Source: an uncultured Actinomycetes bacterium
GTDB lineage: Bacteria > Actinomycetota > Acidimicrobiia > Acidimicrobiales > RAAP-2
Direction of reading: 5' to 3'
Assembly (NCBI GenBank): GCA_903830655.1
Contig: CAIKUQ010000048.1
Location: 16,845-80,844 of the forward strand
Length of the DNA stretch: 64,000 nucleotides
A program made the translations under genes and the position numbers. Positions 1-8,165 of this stretch are shown here, one piece after another. Below the pieces are notes generated by a model. That model did no database searches, was not told the origin of the DNA, and worked only from the letters and a program-made list of their open reading frames with translations. The first letter of the stretch is position 1; every line of letters starts with the position of its first letter.

Positions 1-57
1 GCTGGTCACGTCCGTGTGATCTGTGAGAACCCGCGCCACAAGCAGCGTCAGGGCTAG
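1..57 (+). CDS. rpmJ: 50S ribosomal protein L36, C-terminal end (partial)
   Basis: The window opens inside a reading frame whose last 18 residues read [18 protein letters not shown] before a TAG stop. This is the conserved tail of the small zinc-binding protein L36, including the Cys and His zinc ligands and the basic HKQRQG end. The start lies upstream of the window. It sits directly ahead of rpsM, the usual order in the infA-rpmJ-rpsM-rpsK-rpsD-rpoA-rplQ operon. It is too short for the ORF track. Confidence 0.93.
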   Translation, partial: AGHVRVICENPRHKQRQG

Positions 58-68
58 GAGAAAAAAAG

Positions 69-446
69 ATGGCCCGTATTTCTGGTGTTGACATCCCACG
101 CGAAAAGCGCACGGTGATTTCATTGACCTACATCTTTGGTGTTGGTCCAACCACTGCTAAAGAGATTTGTGCCGCAACTGGCGTTGACGAGTCAACTCGT
201 GTCAAGGACTTGACCGAAGCTGATGTTAACAAGATGCGTGCGTACATTGATCAGAACGTCACCGTAGAAGGTGACTTGCGTCGTGATGTCCAACAAGACA
301 TTAAGCGCAAGATGGAAATTAACTGCTTGCAGGGAATCCGTCACCGTAAGGGCCTGCCCGTTCGCGGACAACGCACTCGCACCAACGCACGAACTCGTAA
401 GGGACCCAAGCGCACTGTCGCCGGTAAGAAGAAAGTAACCAAGTAA
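69..446 (+). CDS. rpsM: 30S ribosomal protein S13
   Basis: This 125-residue protein has the full length of S13, which sits in the head of the small subunit and contacts the P-site tRNA and the intersubunit bridges. The N-terminus [14 protein letters not shown], the central helix-two-turn-helix region, and the C-terminal [18 protein letters not shown] segment with its lysine-rich tail are all typical. An AGGAGAAAAA ribosome-binding site precedes the ATG. Its stop codon overlaps the rpsK start by one base (TAATG), which points to translational coupling within the operon. Confidence 0.98.
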   Translation: MARISGVDIPREKRTVISLTYIFGVGPTTAKEICAATGVDESTRVKDLTEADVNKMRAYIDQNVTVEGDLRRDVQQDIKRKMEINCLQGIRHRKGLPVRGQRTRTNARTRKGPKRTVAGKKKVTK

Positions 447-850
447 TGGCCACCAAGTCCGCTGCTGGAGCTGTCCGTAAGCCTCGCAAGAAGGAACGTA
501 AGAACGTTGCCTTCGGTGTGGCTCACATCAAGAGTTCCTTCAACAACACCATCGTTTCAATCACCGACCCCGAGGGCAACGTTGTTGCCTGGGCCTCATC
601 GGGACAGGTTGGATTTAAGGGTTCGCGTAAGTCAACCCCCTACGCCGCTCAGCTCGCTGCTGAGAAGTGTGCCCGTGCCGCTATGGAGCACGGTGTGAAG
701 AAAGTCGACGTACTAGTACGTGGTCCTGGATCAGGTCGCGAAACCGCGATTCGCTCTATCGCCGCGGCCGGTATCGAAGTTGTTGCCATCAAAGACGTGA
801 CGCCGTTGCCCCACAACGGTTGCCGTCCCAAGAAGCGCAAGCGCGCTTAA
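446..850 (+). CDS. rpsK: 30S ribosomal protein S11
   Basis: S11 lies on the platform of the small subunit and helps shape the mRNA exit region. The 134-residue product has a basic N-terminal extension and then the S11 core: [10 protein letters not shown], a [15 protein letters not shown] helix, and the C-terminal [16 protein letters not shown] tail. It overlaps rpsM by one base and ends 12 bp before rpsD, with a GGAGTTAGGAAA ribosome-binding site in between. Nothing unusual is visible. Confidence 0.98.
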   Translation: MATKSAAGAVRKPRKKERKNVAFGVAHIKSSFNNTIVSITDPEGNVVAWASSGQVGFKGSRKSTPYAAQLAAEKCARAAMEHGVKKVDVLVRGPGSGRETAIRSIAAAGIEVVAIKDVTPLPHNGCRPKKRKRA

Positions 851-862
851 GGAGTTAGGAAA

Positions 863-1507
863 ATGGCTCGTTATACCGGACCCGTTTGCCGACTCTGTCG
901 TCGTGAGCGCACCAAATTGTTCTTGAAGGGTGAGCGTTGCTTCACCCTGAAGTGCCCAGTAGCTGAGAACTCAGACCGACAGAAGCGCGCCTTCCCACCA
1001 GGGATGCACGGCCGCGACCGTCAGCGTCAGGGATCGGAGTACTTGGGTCAGCTGCGTGAAAAGCAGAAGGCTCGTCGTATCTACGGTCTCTTGGAGCAGC
1101 AGTTTCGCAACCTCTACGAAGAGGCCAGCCGTCGTCCCGGCATGACCGGTACCAACCTGTTGCAGTTCCTCGAGCTGCGTCTAGACAACGTCGCCTACCG
1201 TGCCGGTTGGGGTGCTTCACGTGCTCAGGCTCGTCAGTTCGTTCGTCACGGTCACGTCACCGTGAACGGCAAGCGCGTAACGATTCCCTCGTACCGCGTT
1301 CGCCCCGGTGAAGTAGTGGCCCTTAAGCCCATCACCCGCGAGAACGCCTTTGTAAAGCGCAACCAAGACATGCTCGACCGTACCGTTCCTGGTTGGCTCG
1401 AGACGGGCGAGAACGGCTTTGCTGTTACCATCCGCGTTGTCCCACAGCGTGAGCAGATTGACGAATCGATTAAAGAGCAGCTCATTGTTGAGTTGTACTC
1501 CAAGTAA
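863..1507 (+). CDS. rpsD: 30S ribosomal protein S4, zinc-ribbon type
   Basis: S4 nucleates assembly of the 16S rRNA 5' domain. The 214-residue protein carries an N-terminal zinc-binding site (C9-x2-C12 and C26-x4-C31), so this is the zinc-containing paralogue type rather than the C-minus type that many actinobacteria keep for zinc shortage. The S4 RNA-binding domain follows around residues 103-165 (LELRLDNVAYRAGW, then VTVNGKRVTIPSYRV). It lies in the ribosomal/rpoA operon, 30 bp before rpoA. No second S4 copy is in the window. Confidence 0.97.
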   Translation: MARYTGPVCRLCRRERTKLFLKGERCFTLKCPVAENSDRQKRAFPPGMHGRDRQRQGSEYLGQLREKQKARRIYGLLEQQFRNLYEEASRRPGMTGTNLLQFLELRLDNVAYRAGWGASRAQARQFVRHGHVTVNGKRVTIPSYRVRPGEVVALKPITRENAFVKRNQDMLDRTVPGWLETGENGFAVTIRVVPQREQIDESIKEQLIVELYSK

Positions 1508-1537
1508 TAGAACTTAAGAAAACCCCGAGGAGTTTGT

Positions 1538-2482
1538 ATGTTGATTATCCAGCGCCCCACCATCGAAGCACTAGGCAATGAGGTCTCGAACCGTCAGAGC
1601 TTCGCTATTGGACCACTCGACCCAGGATTTGGGCACACGCTTGGCAACAGCCTGCGTCGCACCCTGTTGTCGTCGATCCCTGGCGCCGCGGCTACGCGCG
1701 TCAAGTTCGACGGTGGCGTAGTCCACGAGTTCGGCACCATCGAAGGCGTGAAGGAAGATGTCCAGGACATCTGCTTGAACCTGAAGGACCTGCTCATCAC
1801 TTCCGTGAGCGACGAGCCAGTTGTTGTTCGCCTTGACAAGAAGGGCGAGGGCGACGTAACCGCCGCTGACCTCGTCTTGAGTTCGGATGTTGAAGTTCTG
1901 AACCCCACCTTGCACCTCGCATCACTCACCAGCGCTAAGAGTGCGTTGAGCTTCGAGCTCACCATTGAGCGCGGCAAGGGATACGTTGGCGCCGAGGGCA
2001 ACAAGGGTGCTGGCACCATTGGTGTCATTCCTTTGGACGCAATCTTCACCCCCGTTCGTCGTGTGAGCTTCGAAATTGAGCCAGTACGCGTTGAGCAAAG
2101 CAAGGACTTTGACCGTCTCGTTATCGAAGTTGAGACTGACGGCACCATCACTCCACGCGAAGCCTTGGCTTCAGGTTCTAAGACTCTTGGTCAGCTCATT
2201 GGCTTGATTTCAGAGATGGACTCCGAGGCTCCTTCACTGGAACTTGGTGACGTAGGAACCGCTCAGGCGGCCGCCAGCGAGCTCGACATTCGCATCGAAG
2301 AGTTGGGCCTAACCGAGCGTTCACGAAACTGCTTGAAGCGCGCTGGTATTAACACCATCGCTCAGCTCGTTAACGCAACGCAGCAGGATCTGACCTCGAT
2401 CACTAACTTTGGTCAGACCTCGCTCAAGGACGTAACCGACCGTCTCGCCGAGCGCGGACTGTCACTGCGAGTAGAGGAATAA
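1538..2482 (+). CDS. rpoA: DNA-directed RNA polymerase subunit alpha
   Basis: This 314-residue product is a complete alpha subunit. The N-terminal dimerisation and assembly domain spans about residues 1-225 (GFGHTLGNSLRRTLLSSIPG is the signature). The C-terminal domain that contacts activators and UP elements spans about 250-310 (EELGLTERSRNCLKRAGI). The ATG follows a CCGAGGAG ribosome-binding site. It sits between rpsD and rplQ, the standard bacterial order. The length matches other actinobacterial alpha subunits. Confidence 0.98.
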   Translation: MLIIQRPTIEALGNEVSNRQSFAIGPLDPGFGHTLGNSLRRTLLSSIPGAAATRVKFDGGVVHEFGTIEGVKEDVQDICLNLKDLLITSVSDEPVVVRLDKKGEGDVTAADLVLSSDVEVLNPTLHLASLTSAKSALSFELTIERGKGYVGAEGNKGAGTIGVIPLDAIFTPVRRVSFEIEPVRVEQSKDFDRLVIEVETDGTITPREALASGSKTLGQLIGLISEMDSEAPSLELGDVGTAQAAASELDIRIEELGLTERSRNCLKRAGINTIAQLVNATQQDLTSITNFGQTSLKDVTDRLAERGLSLRVEE

Positions 2483-2485
2483 AGC

Positions 2486-2848
2486 ATGCGCGGAGCACCC
2501 ACTAAAGGCAAACGTTTCGGCGGATCAAGCGCTCACCAGAAGGCCATGTTTGGCAACCTGGTATCGCAGATGATCGCGGCTGAAGGAATTGTCACCACCG
2601 AGGCCAAGGCTAAGGCCCTTCGTCCGGTTCTTGAAAAGGTTGTAACGGCCGCGAAGAACTCTCCTGAGGGTTCTGTTCACGCTCAGCGTCGCGTCGTGGC
2701 ACTTATTCGTGACAAGGACATGACTCACAAGTTGTTCACCGAGATTGCTCCTCGTTACAAGGAGCGTCCTGGTGGCTACACCCGCATCTTGAAGCTCGGA
2801 CCGCGTCAGGGCGACAACGCTCCAATGGCGCGCATTGAGTTCGTCTAA
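2486..2848 (+). CDS. rplQ: 50S ribosomal protein L17
   Basis: The 120-residue L17 has its conserved N-terminus (MRGAPTKGKRFGGSSAHQKAM) and the RPGGYTRILKLGPRQGDNAPMARIEFV ending without the long acidic tail seen in streptomycetes. L17 lies near the peptide exit tunnel. The start is 3 bp after rpoA, and the AGAGGAATAA at the end of rpoA probably serves as its ribosome-binding site. The 3' end overlaps the proposed TTG start of truA by 14 bp. Confidence 0.97.
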   Translation: MRGAPTKGKRFGGSSAHQKAMFGNLVSQMIAAEGIVTTEAKAKALRPVLEKVVTAAKNSPEGSVHAQRRVVALIRDKDMTHKLFTEIAPRYKERPGGYTRILKLGPRQGDNAPMARIEFV

Positions 2849-3698
2849 ACCAACTCACTCAGCCAGTCAACGCTGGCGTCTCGACCTCGCTTACGACGGT
2901 CGTGGCTTTAACGGTTTTGCTTATCAGCCCCGTCACGAAACCGTGGTGGGGCTTTTACGCGAAACACTGCAAACCACCTTGCAACTCGATGTTCCACCAG
3001 TAATTGTGGGCGCCGGTCGCACCGACACCGGTGTGCACGCCCTGGCCCAAACGATCAGTCTCGATCTGCCCGCACCGCTGTTCAAGTCGGTACGCGAGCC
3101 CGAAGCCGAGCGACTCATTAAGTCACTGAATAAGCAGTTACGTGGCCGAATCAAGATTTTGCGTGCCGAACCGGTCAGCTATGGCTTTCACGCTCGTTAT
3201 TCCGCCACGTGGCGGGAGTATCGATATTTGGTCTTTGAAGAGGCTCGACCTAACTTGAGCTTCGCCTCGGACTGGTCTTGGGCGATTGCCGGGAGTTTGA
3301 ATATACGCGCCATGAATCGCGCCGGCAAGGCCGCCGTGGGCACCCACGACTTTCGGGCCTTTTGTCGCAAGAAGGCGGGTAGTAGCGGGGAAGACCCCAT
3401 TATGCGAAAAGTCCTCGCCATTAAGTGGGAGCGAGTCGCCGACCGGTGGGAATTGACCCCCAACGCTCAAGAGGTCACGAAATTGACCATTCGGGCTGAG
3501 TCTTTCTGCCACAACATGGTCCGCTGCCTGACCTCGACCATGGTGGAGATTGGGCTGGGGGAATTGCCCGAAAACACCATCGCTGAGCGCCTAGAGAGCC
3601 TTTCTCGGGACTTTTTGCCACCCCCCGCCCCACCACAGGGCCTAGCCCTGGTTGGCGTGGGTTACCCAAATTTGCCTAAACCGGTCAGAAAATCCTAA
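2835..3698 (+). CDS. truA: tRNA pseudouridine(38-40) synthase TruA
   Basis: TruA isomerises uridines 38-40 in the anticodon arm of many tRNAs. The 287-residue protein has the catalytic aspartate in GAGRTDTGVHALAQ, the substrate-binding YHARYSA-type segment (here FHARYSATWREYRYLVFE) and the late SFCHNMVRCLTSTM helix. The start used is TTG, 14 bp inside rplQ; no ATG lies near the conserved N-terminal RWRLDLAYDGRGF, so a non-ATG start is needed. Following rplQ is the common genomic order and implies cotranscription with the ribosomal operon. Confidence 0.94.
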   Translation: MSSSKPTHSASQRWRLDLAYDGRGFNGFAYQPRHETVVGLLRETLQTTLQLDVPPVIVGAGRTDTGVHALAQTISLDLPAPLFKSVREPEAERLIKSLNKQLRGRIKILRAEPVSYGFHARYSATWREYRYLVFEEARPNLSFASDWSWAIAGSLNIRAMNRAGKAAVGTHDFRAFCRKKAGSSGEDPIMRKVLAIKWERVADRWELTPNAQEVTKLTIRAESFCHNMVRCLTSTMVEIGLGELPENTIAERLESLSRDFLPPPAPPQGLALVGVGYPNLPKPVRKS

Positions 3699-3710
3699 GA
3701 TAGTTATCCC

Positions 3711-3736
3711 TTCGGAAGGCCCCTGGGAATTCCGAA
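3711..3736 (+). promoter_or_regulatory. Inverted repeat in the rplM-rpsI leader
   Basis: Perfect 7-bp arms TTCGGAA and TTCCGAA are separated by 12 bases (GGCCCCTGGGAA), between truA and the GTG start of rplM. As RNA this would form a hairpin about 20 nt ahead of rplM. Ribosomal-protein operons are often controlled by such leader structures, but I do not recognise a named L13 leader, so regulation is inference. It has no T-tract, which argues against a terminator. Confidence 0.4.
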
Positions 3737-3757
3737 AAGTTCGCTGAAGGAAATATT

Positions 3758-4204
3758 GTGCGCACCTACACCCCAAAAGTTGAAGAGATCACACGCGAGT
3801 GGCACGTCCTCGACGCCGAAGGACTTGTCCTTGGTCGTCTCTCGACCGTTGCCGCTACCTTGCTCCGTGGCAAGCACCGCACCTTTTACGCTCCCCACAT
3901 CGACACTGGTGACAATGTCATTGTGATCAACGCTGAGAAGATCGTCGTGACCGCTAACAAGCTCGCTCAGAACAAGCACTGGCGTCACTCGGGCTACCCC
4001 GGTGGTATCCGTTCGACGTCTTGGCAGAAGATGTTCGACGAAGACCCCGTCGAGCTGGTGACGAAGTCAATTCGCGGCATGGTCCCCAAGAACCGTTTGG
4101 GCCGCGCTCAGATGGACAAACTATTCGTTTACAAGGGCCCTGAGCACCCACACATCGCGCAGCAGCCAAAGAAGTATGACACCTCGGCAGTCCGCCGCGG
4201 TTAA
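3758..4204 (+). CDS. rplM: 50S ribosomal protein L13
   Basis: L13 is an early-assembling large-subunit protein. The 148-residue product contains the diagnostic stretch [20 protein letters not shown], the [10 protein letters not shown] motif and [20 protein letters not shown] near the C-terminus. It starts with GTG after an AAGGAAAT ribosome-binding site and is followed 11 bp later by rpsI, the near-universal rplM-rpsI pair. A leader hairpin lies directly upstream. Confidence 0.97.
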   Translation: MRTYTPKVEEITREWHVLDAEGLVLGRLSTVAATLLRGKHRTFYAPHIDTGDNVIVINAEKIVVTANKLAQNKHWRHSGYPGGIRSTSWQKMFDEDPVELVTKSIRGMVPKNRLGRAQMDKLFVYKGPEHPHIAQQPKKYDTSAVRRG

Positions 4205-4215
4205 GGAGAAAATTC

Positions 4216-4608
4216 GTGTCTAGCCCAATCACTCAGACCACTGGACGTCGTAAAGAGGCGGTTGCTCGCGTACGCCTTCGCCCCGGTACTGGCACCATCA
4301 CGATTAACTCTCGTGCCTTCGACAACTACTTCACCTCACCAACTCACCGCATGATGGTGATGGAGCCCCTTCGCCTGCTCGACGCTCAGCAGACCTACGA
4401 CATTGACGCCACCATCGAAGGTGGCGGCATGGCCGGACAAGCTGGCGCACTCCGTTTGGGAATCTCACGCTCACTGCTTGAACTCGCCGAAGAGTCTCGT
4501 GGCACCTTGAAGAAGGCCGGCCTCTTGACCCGTGATGCGCGCAAGAAAGAGTCCAAGAAGTACGGTCTCAAGAAGGCTCGTAAAGCGCCTCAGTACTCGA
4601 AGCGGTAG
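4216..4608 (+). CDS. rpsI: 30S ribosomal protein S9
   Basis: S9 has a C-terminal tail that reaches the P-site tRNA. The 130-residue protein shows [17 protein letters not shown] at the N-terminus, [19 protein letters not shown] in the middle and a basic ending [17 protein letters not shown] with the invariant terminal Lys-Arg. It starts at GTG after AAGGAGAA. glmM begins right after its stop. Confidence 0.97.
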   Translation: MSSPITQTTGRRKEAVARVRLRPGTGTITINSRAFDNYFTSPTHRMMVMEPLRLLDAQQTYDIDATIEGGGMAGQAGALRLGISRSLLELAEESRGTLKKAGLLTRDARKKESKKYGLKKARKAPQYSKR

Positions 4609-4614
4609 TTGTCC

Positions 4615-5922
4615 ATGCCCGTGCACTTTGGCACGGACGGTATTCGTGGGCTGGTGCCTGACGAAATCAACGTCAAGTTGGCTTATCGACTTGGTCGTGC
4701 CGTCGCGGAGGTTTTTGTAGCCCCCGTCTACGTTGGCTACGACACCCGTGAATCCTCGCCCTCGCTCGCTCAAGCGGTATTAGCGGGTCTGGCTGATGGT
4801 GGCGCCAGCGGAGTGAACCTGGGGATCTTTACCACTCCCGGCGTGGCGGTCATTGCCCAACAGCGCAACGGAGTCGGCATTGTCGTTTCCGCTTCGCACA
4901 ATCCGTATCACGACAACGGACTGAAGGTTCTAAACCTTGGTGGGGGAAAGCTCGACCGCACCACCGAAGAGGCGGTAGAAAACGCCTTGAGCAACACCGA
5001 TGCGCCAACGACTCTCGATTTTCTCGAGGTCGAAGTCGATGAGTCCGCACAGCACGACTACGCCCACCACCTTCGTAAATTGGTGCCTAATGATCTGACG
5101 GGTTTGCACATCGTCCTCGACTGTTCCAATGGAGCGGCCAGTTACGTGGCCCACGAACTCTTTGAAGCAACGGGCGCACGAATCACCGCTATCAATGACC
5201 AACCCGATGGCCAAAATATCAACCTCAACTGTGGCTCGACCAAGCCCGCGGGACTCAGCGCCAAAGTCTTAGAGCTAAAAGCAGACCTCGGTCTCGCCTT
5301 TGACGGAGATGCCGATCGCCTAATTGCGGTGGACGCCAACGGCGTCGTGCGCGATGGCGATGACATTATGGTCCTCTTGACTCTGGACCGGATTAACTCG
5401 GGTACCTTGGGCGGGGGACTTGCCGTTACCCAAATGAGCAATCTCGGACTGCACCGCGTGATGCGCGAAGCCCACGTTGAGGTCGTAGAGACAGAGGTGG
5501 GCGACCGCAATGTTTTGCTCGCGCTCGAAGAGCGAGCCTGGATCTTGGGTGGTGAGCAAAGTGGTCACATTATCTTCCGCGAACTAGCCCCTACGGGTGA
5601 CGGAATGTTGACGGGACTCTTTGTGGCAGACCTAGTGATGCGTCACGGCCCCTTGTCCGAACAAGCCGATCGTGCGTGGTTGCGTGTGCCCCAGGCGCTC
5701 ATCAACATCGCCAAAGATGAATTCAATACCGTGCAAGTTGAGTCGATCTTTAGTCGACTGATGACGGAGTACGCAGTAGACCCCGCTGATGTTCGCTTAC
5801 TGATACGCCCTTCAGGGACCGAACCAGTTGTGCGGGTGATGATTGAGGCACTGAACGCTGAATTCGTAACGACCTTTGGTCAAGAACTACATGCTCTCTT
5901 TGGAGATTCCTCCGAAAGCTAA
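4615..5922 (+). CDS. glmM: Phosphoglucosamine mutase
   Basis: GlmM converts glucosamine-6-phosphate to glucosamine-1-phosphate on the route to UDP-GlcNAc. The four alpha-D-phosphohexomutase landmarks are present: the phosphoserine loop SASHNP (Ser94), the magnesium loop DGDADR, the sugar-binding GEQSGH and the C-terminal phosphate-binding RPSGTEP. I place the start at ATG (MPVHFGTDGIRG), since family members begin close to FGTDGIRG; the ORF track uses a TTG 6 bp upstream. It runs directly into glmS, the preceding step in the same pathway. Confidence 0.96.
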   Translation: MPVHFGTDGIRGLVPDEINVKLAYRLGRAVAEVFVAPVYVGYDTRESSPSLAQAVLAGLADGGASGVNLGIFTTPGVAVIAQQRNGVGIVVSASHNPYHDNGLKVLNLGGGKLDRTTEEAVENALSNTDAPTTLDFLEVEVDESAQHDYAHHLRKLVPNDLTGLHIVLDCSNGAASYVAHELFEATGARITAINDQPDGQNINLNCGSTKPAGLSAKVLELKADLGLAFDGDADRLIAVDANGVVRDGDDIMVLLTLDRINSGTLGGGLAVTQMSNLGLHRVMREAHVEVVETEVGDRNVLLALEERAWILGGEQSGHIIFRELAPTGDGMLTGLFVADLVMRHGPLSEQADRAWLRVPQALINIAKDEFNTVQVESIFSRLMTEYAVDPADVRLLIRPSGTEPVVRVMIEALNAEFVTTFGQELHALFGDSSES

Positions 5923-5949
5923 AGTGACCACCCGAGTAGGCTGGTTACT
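5923..5949 (+). promoter_or_regulatory. Imperfect hairpin covering the glmS ribosome-binding region
   Basis: The whole 27-bp gap between glmM and glmS is an inverted repeat. Arms AGTGACCA and TGGTTACT match at 7 of 8 positions and flank an 11-base loop CCCGAGTAGGC, whose GAGTAGG is the only Shine-Dalgarno-like sequence for glmS. The 3' arm touches the ATG. A translational effect on glmS is plausible but inferred; it is not the glmS ribozyme. Confidence 0.35.
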
Positions 5950-7791
5950 ATGTGCGGCATTATTGGAGTTGTCGGCTCAACCTCGACCCTCGACACTTTG
6001 CTGGAGGGCTTGTCACGCCTCGAATACCGCGGATACGACTCGGCCGGCATTGCGCTGGTGCGTCAGGGAGAAACATGGAGAGCCCGCACCGCGAGTGGTA
6101 CCGAATCGGTTGAGGCACTCGTTCGCGCCTGCGCCGAGGCCCCAACTGGGTTGACCACCGGCATCGGCCACACCCGATGGGCGACCCACGGTGCCCCCGA
6201 GGCCATGAACGCCCACCCGCATCTCGATTGTTCGGGCCACATCGCCATTATCCACAATGGAATCATTGAAAATCACCTCGCCCTGAAAGAAGACCTAAAG
6301 GCTCGAGGTCACCAGTTCACTTCAGTCACCGACTCAGAGGTGCTCGCCCACCAGATTGAAGAACTCCGCGCCACGGGCCATAACCTTCTCGATTCAGTTC
6401 GCCTGAGTTTGGCCAGCGTACGGGGGGCCTTTTCCTTAGCCGTGGTCGACGCCAATGAGCCCAATACCATCGTGGCGGCTCGACGGGTTTCGCCACTTAT
6501 CGTGGCGACCGCTCCGGGTATGACCTATCTCGCCAGCGACATTCCCGCTATCTTCGATCGCGCCACCTCCTTCTATGGCGTCGATGACGACCAAGTCGTG
6601 CAATTAACTCCAGAGGGTTTTCACGCCGTTGACTTAGAGGGGGTCAGTGTTCAGCTCGCGCCCCTCACCGTTGAGTGGGACCTCGAGACCGCCCAAAAGG
6701 GTGGCTACGACGACTTCATGGCCAAGGAGATTGCCGAGCAACCACAAGCTCTTCGTGCCACTTTGATGGATCGCCGCCGCGCGGATGGGACGTTCACCTT
6801 TGACGAAATGCGCGTTAGTGACGAGGAACTCAAAGAGGTTCGTCGCGTTGTTCTGGTCGCGGCGGGAACCAGTTTTCACGCGGCCCTGGTTGCGAAATAC
6901 GCCATCGAGAAGTGGGCGCGACTGAGTGTTGACGTTGAGATCTCATCGGAGTATCGCTATCGCGACCCCGTTGTTGAGATTGGCACGTTAGTAATTGGGG
7001 TCTCGCAAAGTGGCGAGACCATCGACACCATTCAGGCCTGTCGCGAAGCGAAGCTCCGTGGGGCTCGCGTTATTGGAATTTCTAATATCGTTGACGCCTC
7101 GTTGGCTCGAGAATCAGATGCTGTTCTGTACACCCGAGCGGGACTTGAGGTTTCGGTGGCTTCTACTAAGGCCTTCGTGGCTCAGGTGGCGGTCCTCGAA
7201 CTCTTGGCCCTGCACCTGGCCCAATTACGAGGGACGCTCGAACCGGGAGTCATTGATGAACTCTTTACTCAACTCACCAGCGTGGCTGACCACGTCGCCA
7301 CCGTTCTCTCTCGAACCGACCGAATCACCCTGGTTGCTAATGAACTTCGCAATACCCACGACTTCTTCTATCTGGGGCGCAATGTTGGATTCCCCACCGC
7401 TCTCGAAGGCGCATTGAAGTTGAAGGAACTTACCTACCTTCACGCTGAGGGTTACGCGGCTGGCGAACTCAAGCACGGTCCGCTCGCGTTAATTGAGCCC
7501 GGTGTAGTTGTGGTGGCGGTCGTTACTGACGCGAGTTTGCACGAGAAGATACTTTCAAACTTGGCTGAGGTCAAGGCCCGCGGCGCCTCGGTTGTTGCGA
7601 TCGCCAGCGATGACGACGATGTCATCGACGCCGTGGCTGACTATGTTCTGCGGGTGCCATCAACCGACCCGTTACTGGCCCCAATCGTGGACATCATCCC
7701 TTTACAACAGTTTGCCTACGCTATGGCTCGCGGCCTAGGCCGCAACGTTGACCGCCCGAGAAATCTCGCCAAGACGGTGACGGTCGAATAG
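5950..7791 (+). CDS. glmS: Glutamine-fructose-6-phosphate aminotransferase (isomerizing)
   Basis: GlmS makes glucosamine-6-phosphate from fructose-6-phosphate and glutamine, the committed step to amino sugars for peptidoglycan. The 613-residue protein has the class II glutaminase domain with the nucleophilic Cys2 (MCGIIGVVG) and GHTRWATHG, then two SIS sugar-isomerase domains (SQSGETIDT; EGALKLKELTYLHAEGYAAGELKHGP), ending in PRNLAKTVTVE, the usual conserved tail. It follows glmM by 27 bp and overlaps acpS by one base. Confidence 0.97.
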   Translation: MCGIIGVVGSTSTLDTLLEGLSRLEYRGYDSAGIALVRQGETWRARTASGTESVEALVRACAEAPTGLTTGIGHTRWATHGAPEAMNAHPHLDCSGHIAIIHNGIIENHLALKEDLKARGHQFTSVTDSEVLAHQIEELRATGHNLLDSVRLSLASVRGAFSLAVVDANEPNTIVAARRVSPLIVATAPGMTYLASDIPAIFDRATSFYGVDDDQVVQLTPEGFHAVDLEGVSVQLAPLTVEWDLETAQKGGYDDFMAKEIAEQPQALRATLMDRRRADGTFTFDEMRVSDEELKEVRRVVLVAAGTSFHAALVAKYAIEKWARLSVDVEISSEYRYRDPVVEIGTLVIGVSQSGETIDTIQACREAKLRGARVIGISNIVDASLARESDAVLYTRAGLEVSVASTKAFVAQVAVLELLALHLAQLRGTLEPGVIDELFTQLTSVADHVATVLSRTDRITLVANELRNTHDFFYLGRNVGFPTALEGALKLKELTYLHAEGYAAGELKHGPLALIEPGVVVVAVVTDASLHEKILSNLAEVKARGASVVAIASDDDDVIDAVADYVLRVPSTDPLLAPIVDIIPLQQFAYAMARGLGRNVDRPRNLAKTVTVE

Positions 7792-8165
7792 TGGCCACAA
7801 TCGGTGTTGGCGTTGATGTAGTAGATGTAGTTCGCTTTAGCGAACTACTCGAAAGACGTGATGGACTCGCGGACCGCCTTTTTACGGCTCAAGAACGAGA
7901 GGACGCCAGTGAAGCTCCTGAGCGGTTGGCCGCACGTTTTTGTGCCAAGGAGGCCACTCTCAAAGCATTAGGCGTTGGACTCGGACACGCTTGGCACGAC
8001 ATTGTGGTGCACCGTCTACCCAGTGGCGCACCAACTTTGGTACTTTCGGGTGAGGTTCTAGAGCTCGCCACCGCTCGCGGGGTGCGAAACTGGCACCTGT
8101 CGTTGAGTCATTCGGATTCAACCGCCATTGCCTATGTAGTCGCAACCGATGAGGAGGGCCAGTGA
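7791..8165 (+). CDS. acpS: Holo-[acyl-carrier-protein] synthase
   Basis: AcpS transfers the 4'-phosphopantetheine arm of CoA onto acyl carrier protein. The 124-residue protein is the usual AcpS size and carries the magnesium-binding pair: the Asp of GVDVVDVVRF near the N-terminus and the Glu of ARFCAKEATLKALG. The C-terminal HLSLSHSD motif is also present. It starts with GTG overlapping the glmS stop by one base and itself overlaps alr by 4 bp, so the three are probably cotranslated. Confidence 0.94.
   Translation: MATIGVGVDVVDVVRFSELLERRDGLADRLFTAQEREDASEAPERLAARFCAKEATLKALGVGLGHAWHDIVVHRLPSGAPTLVLSGEVLELATARGVRNWHLSLSHSDSTAIAYVVATDEEGQ

Noticed and set aside
1594-2151. 185-residue minus-strand ORF opposite rpoA
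   Set aside because: Shadow of rpoA; low-complexity Ser/Thr/Pro composition and no ribosome-binding site.
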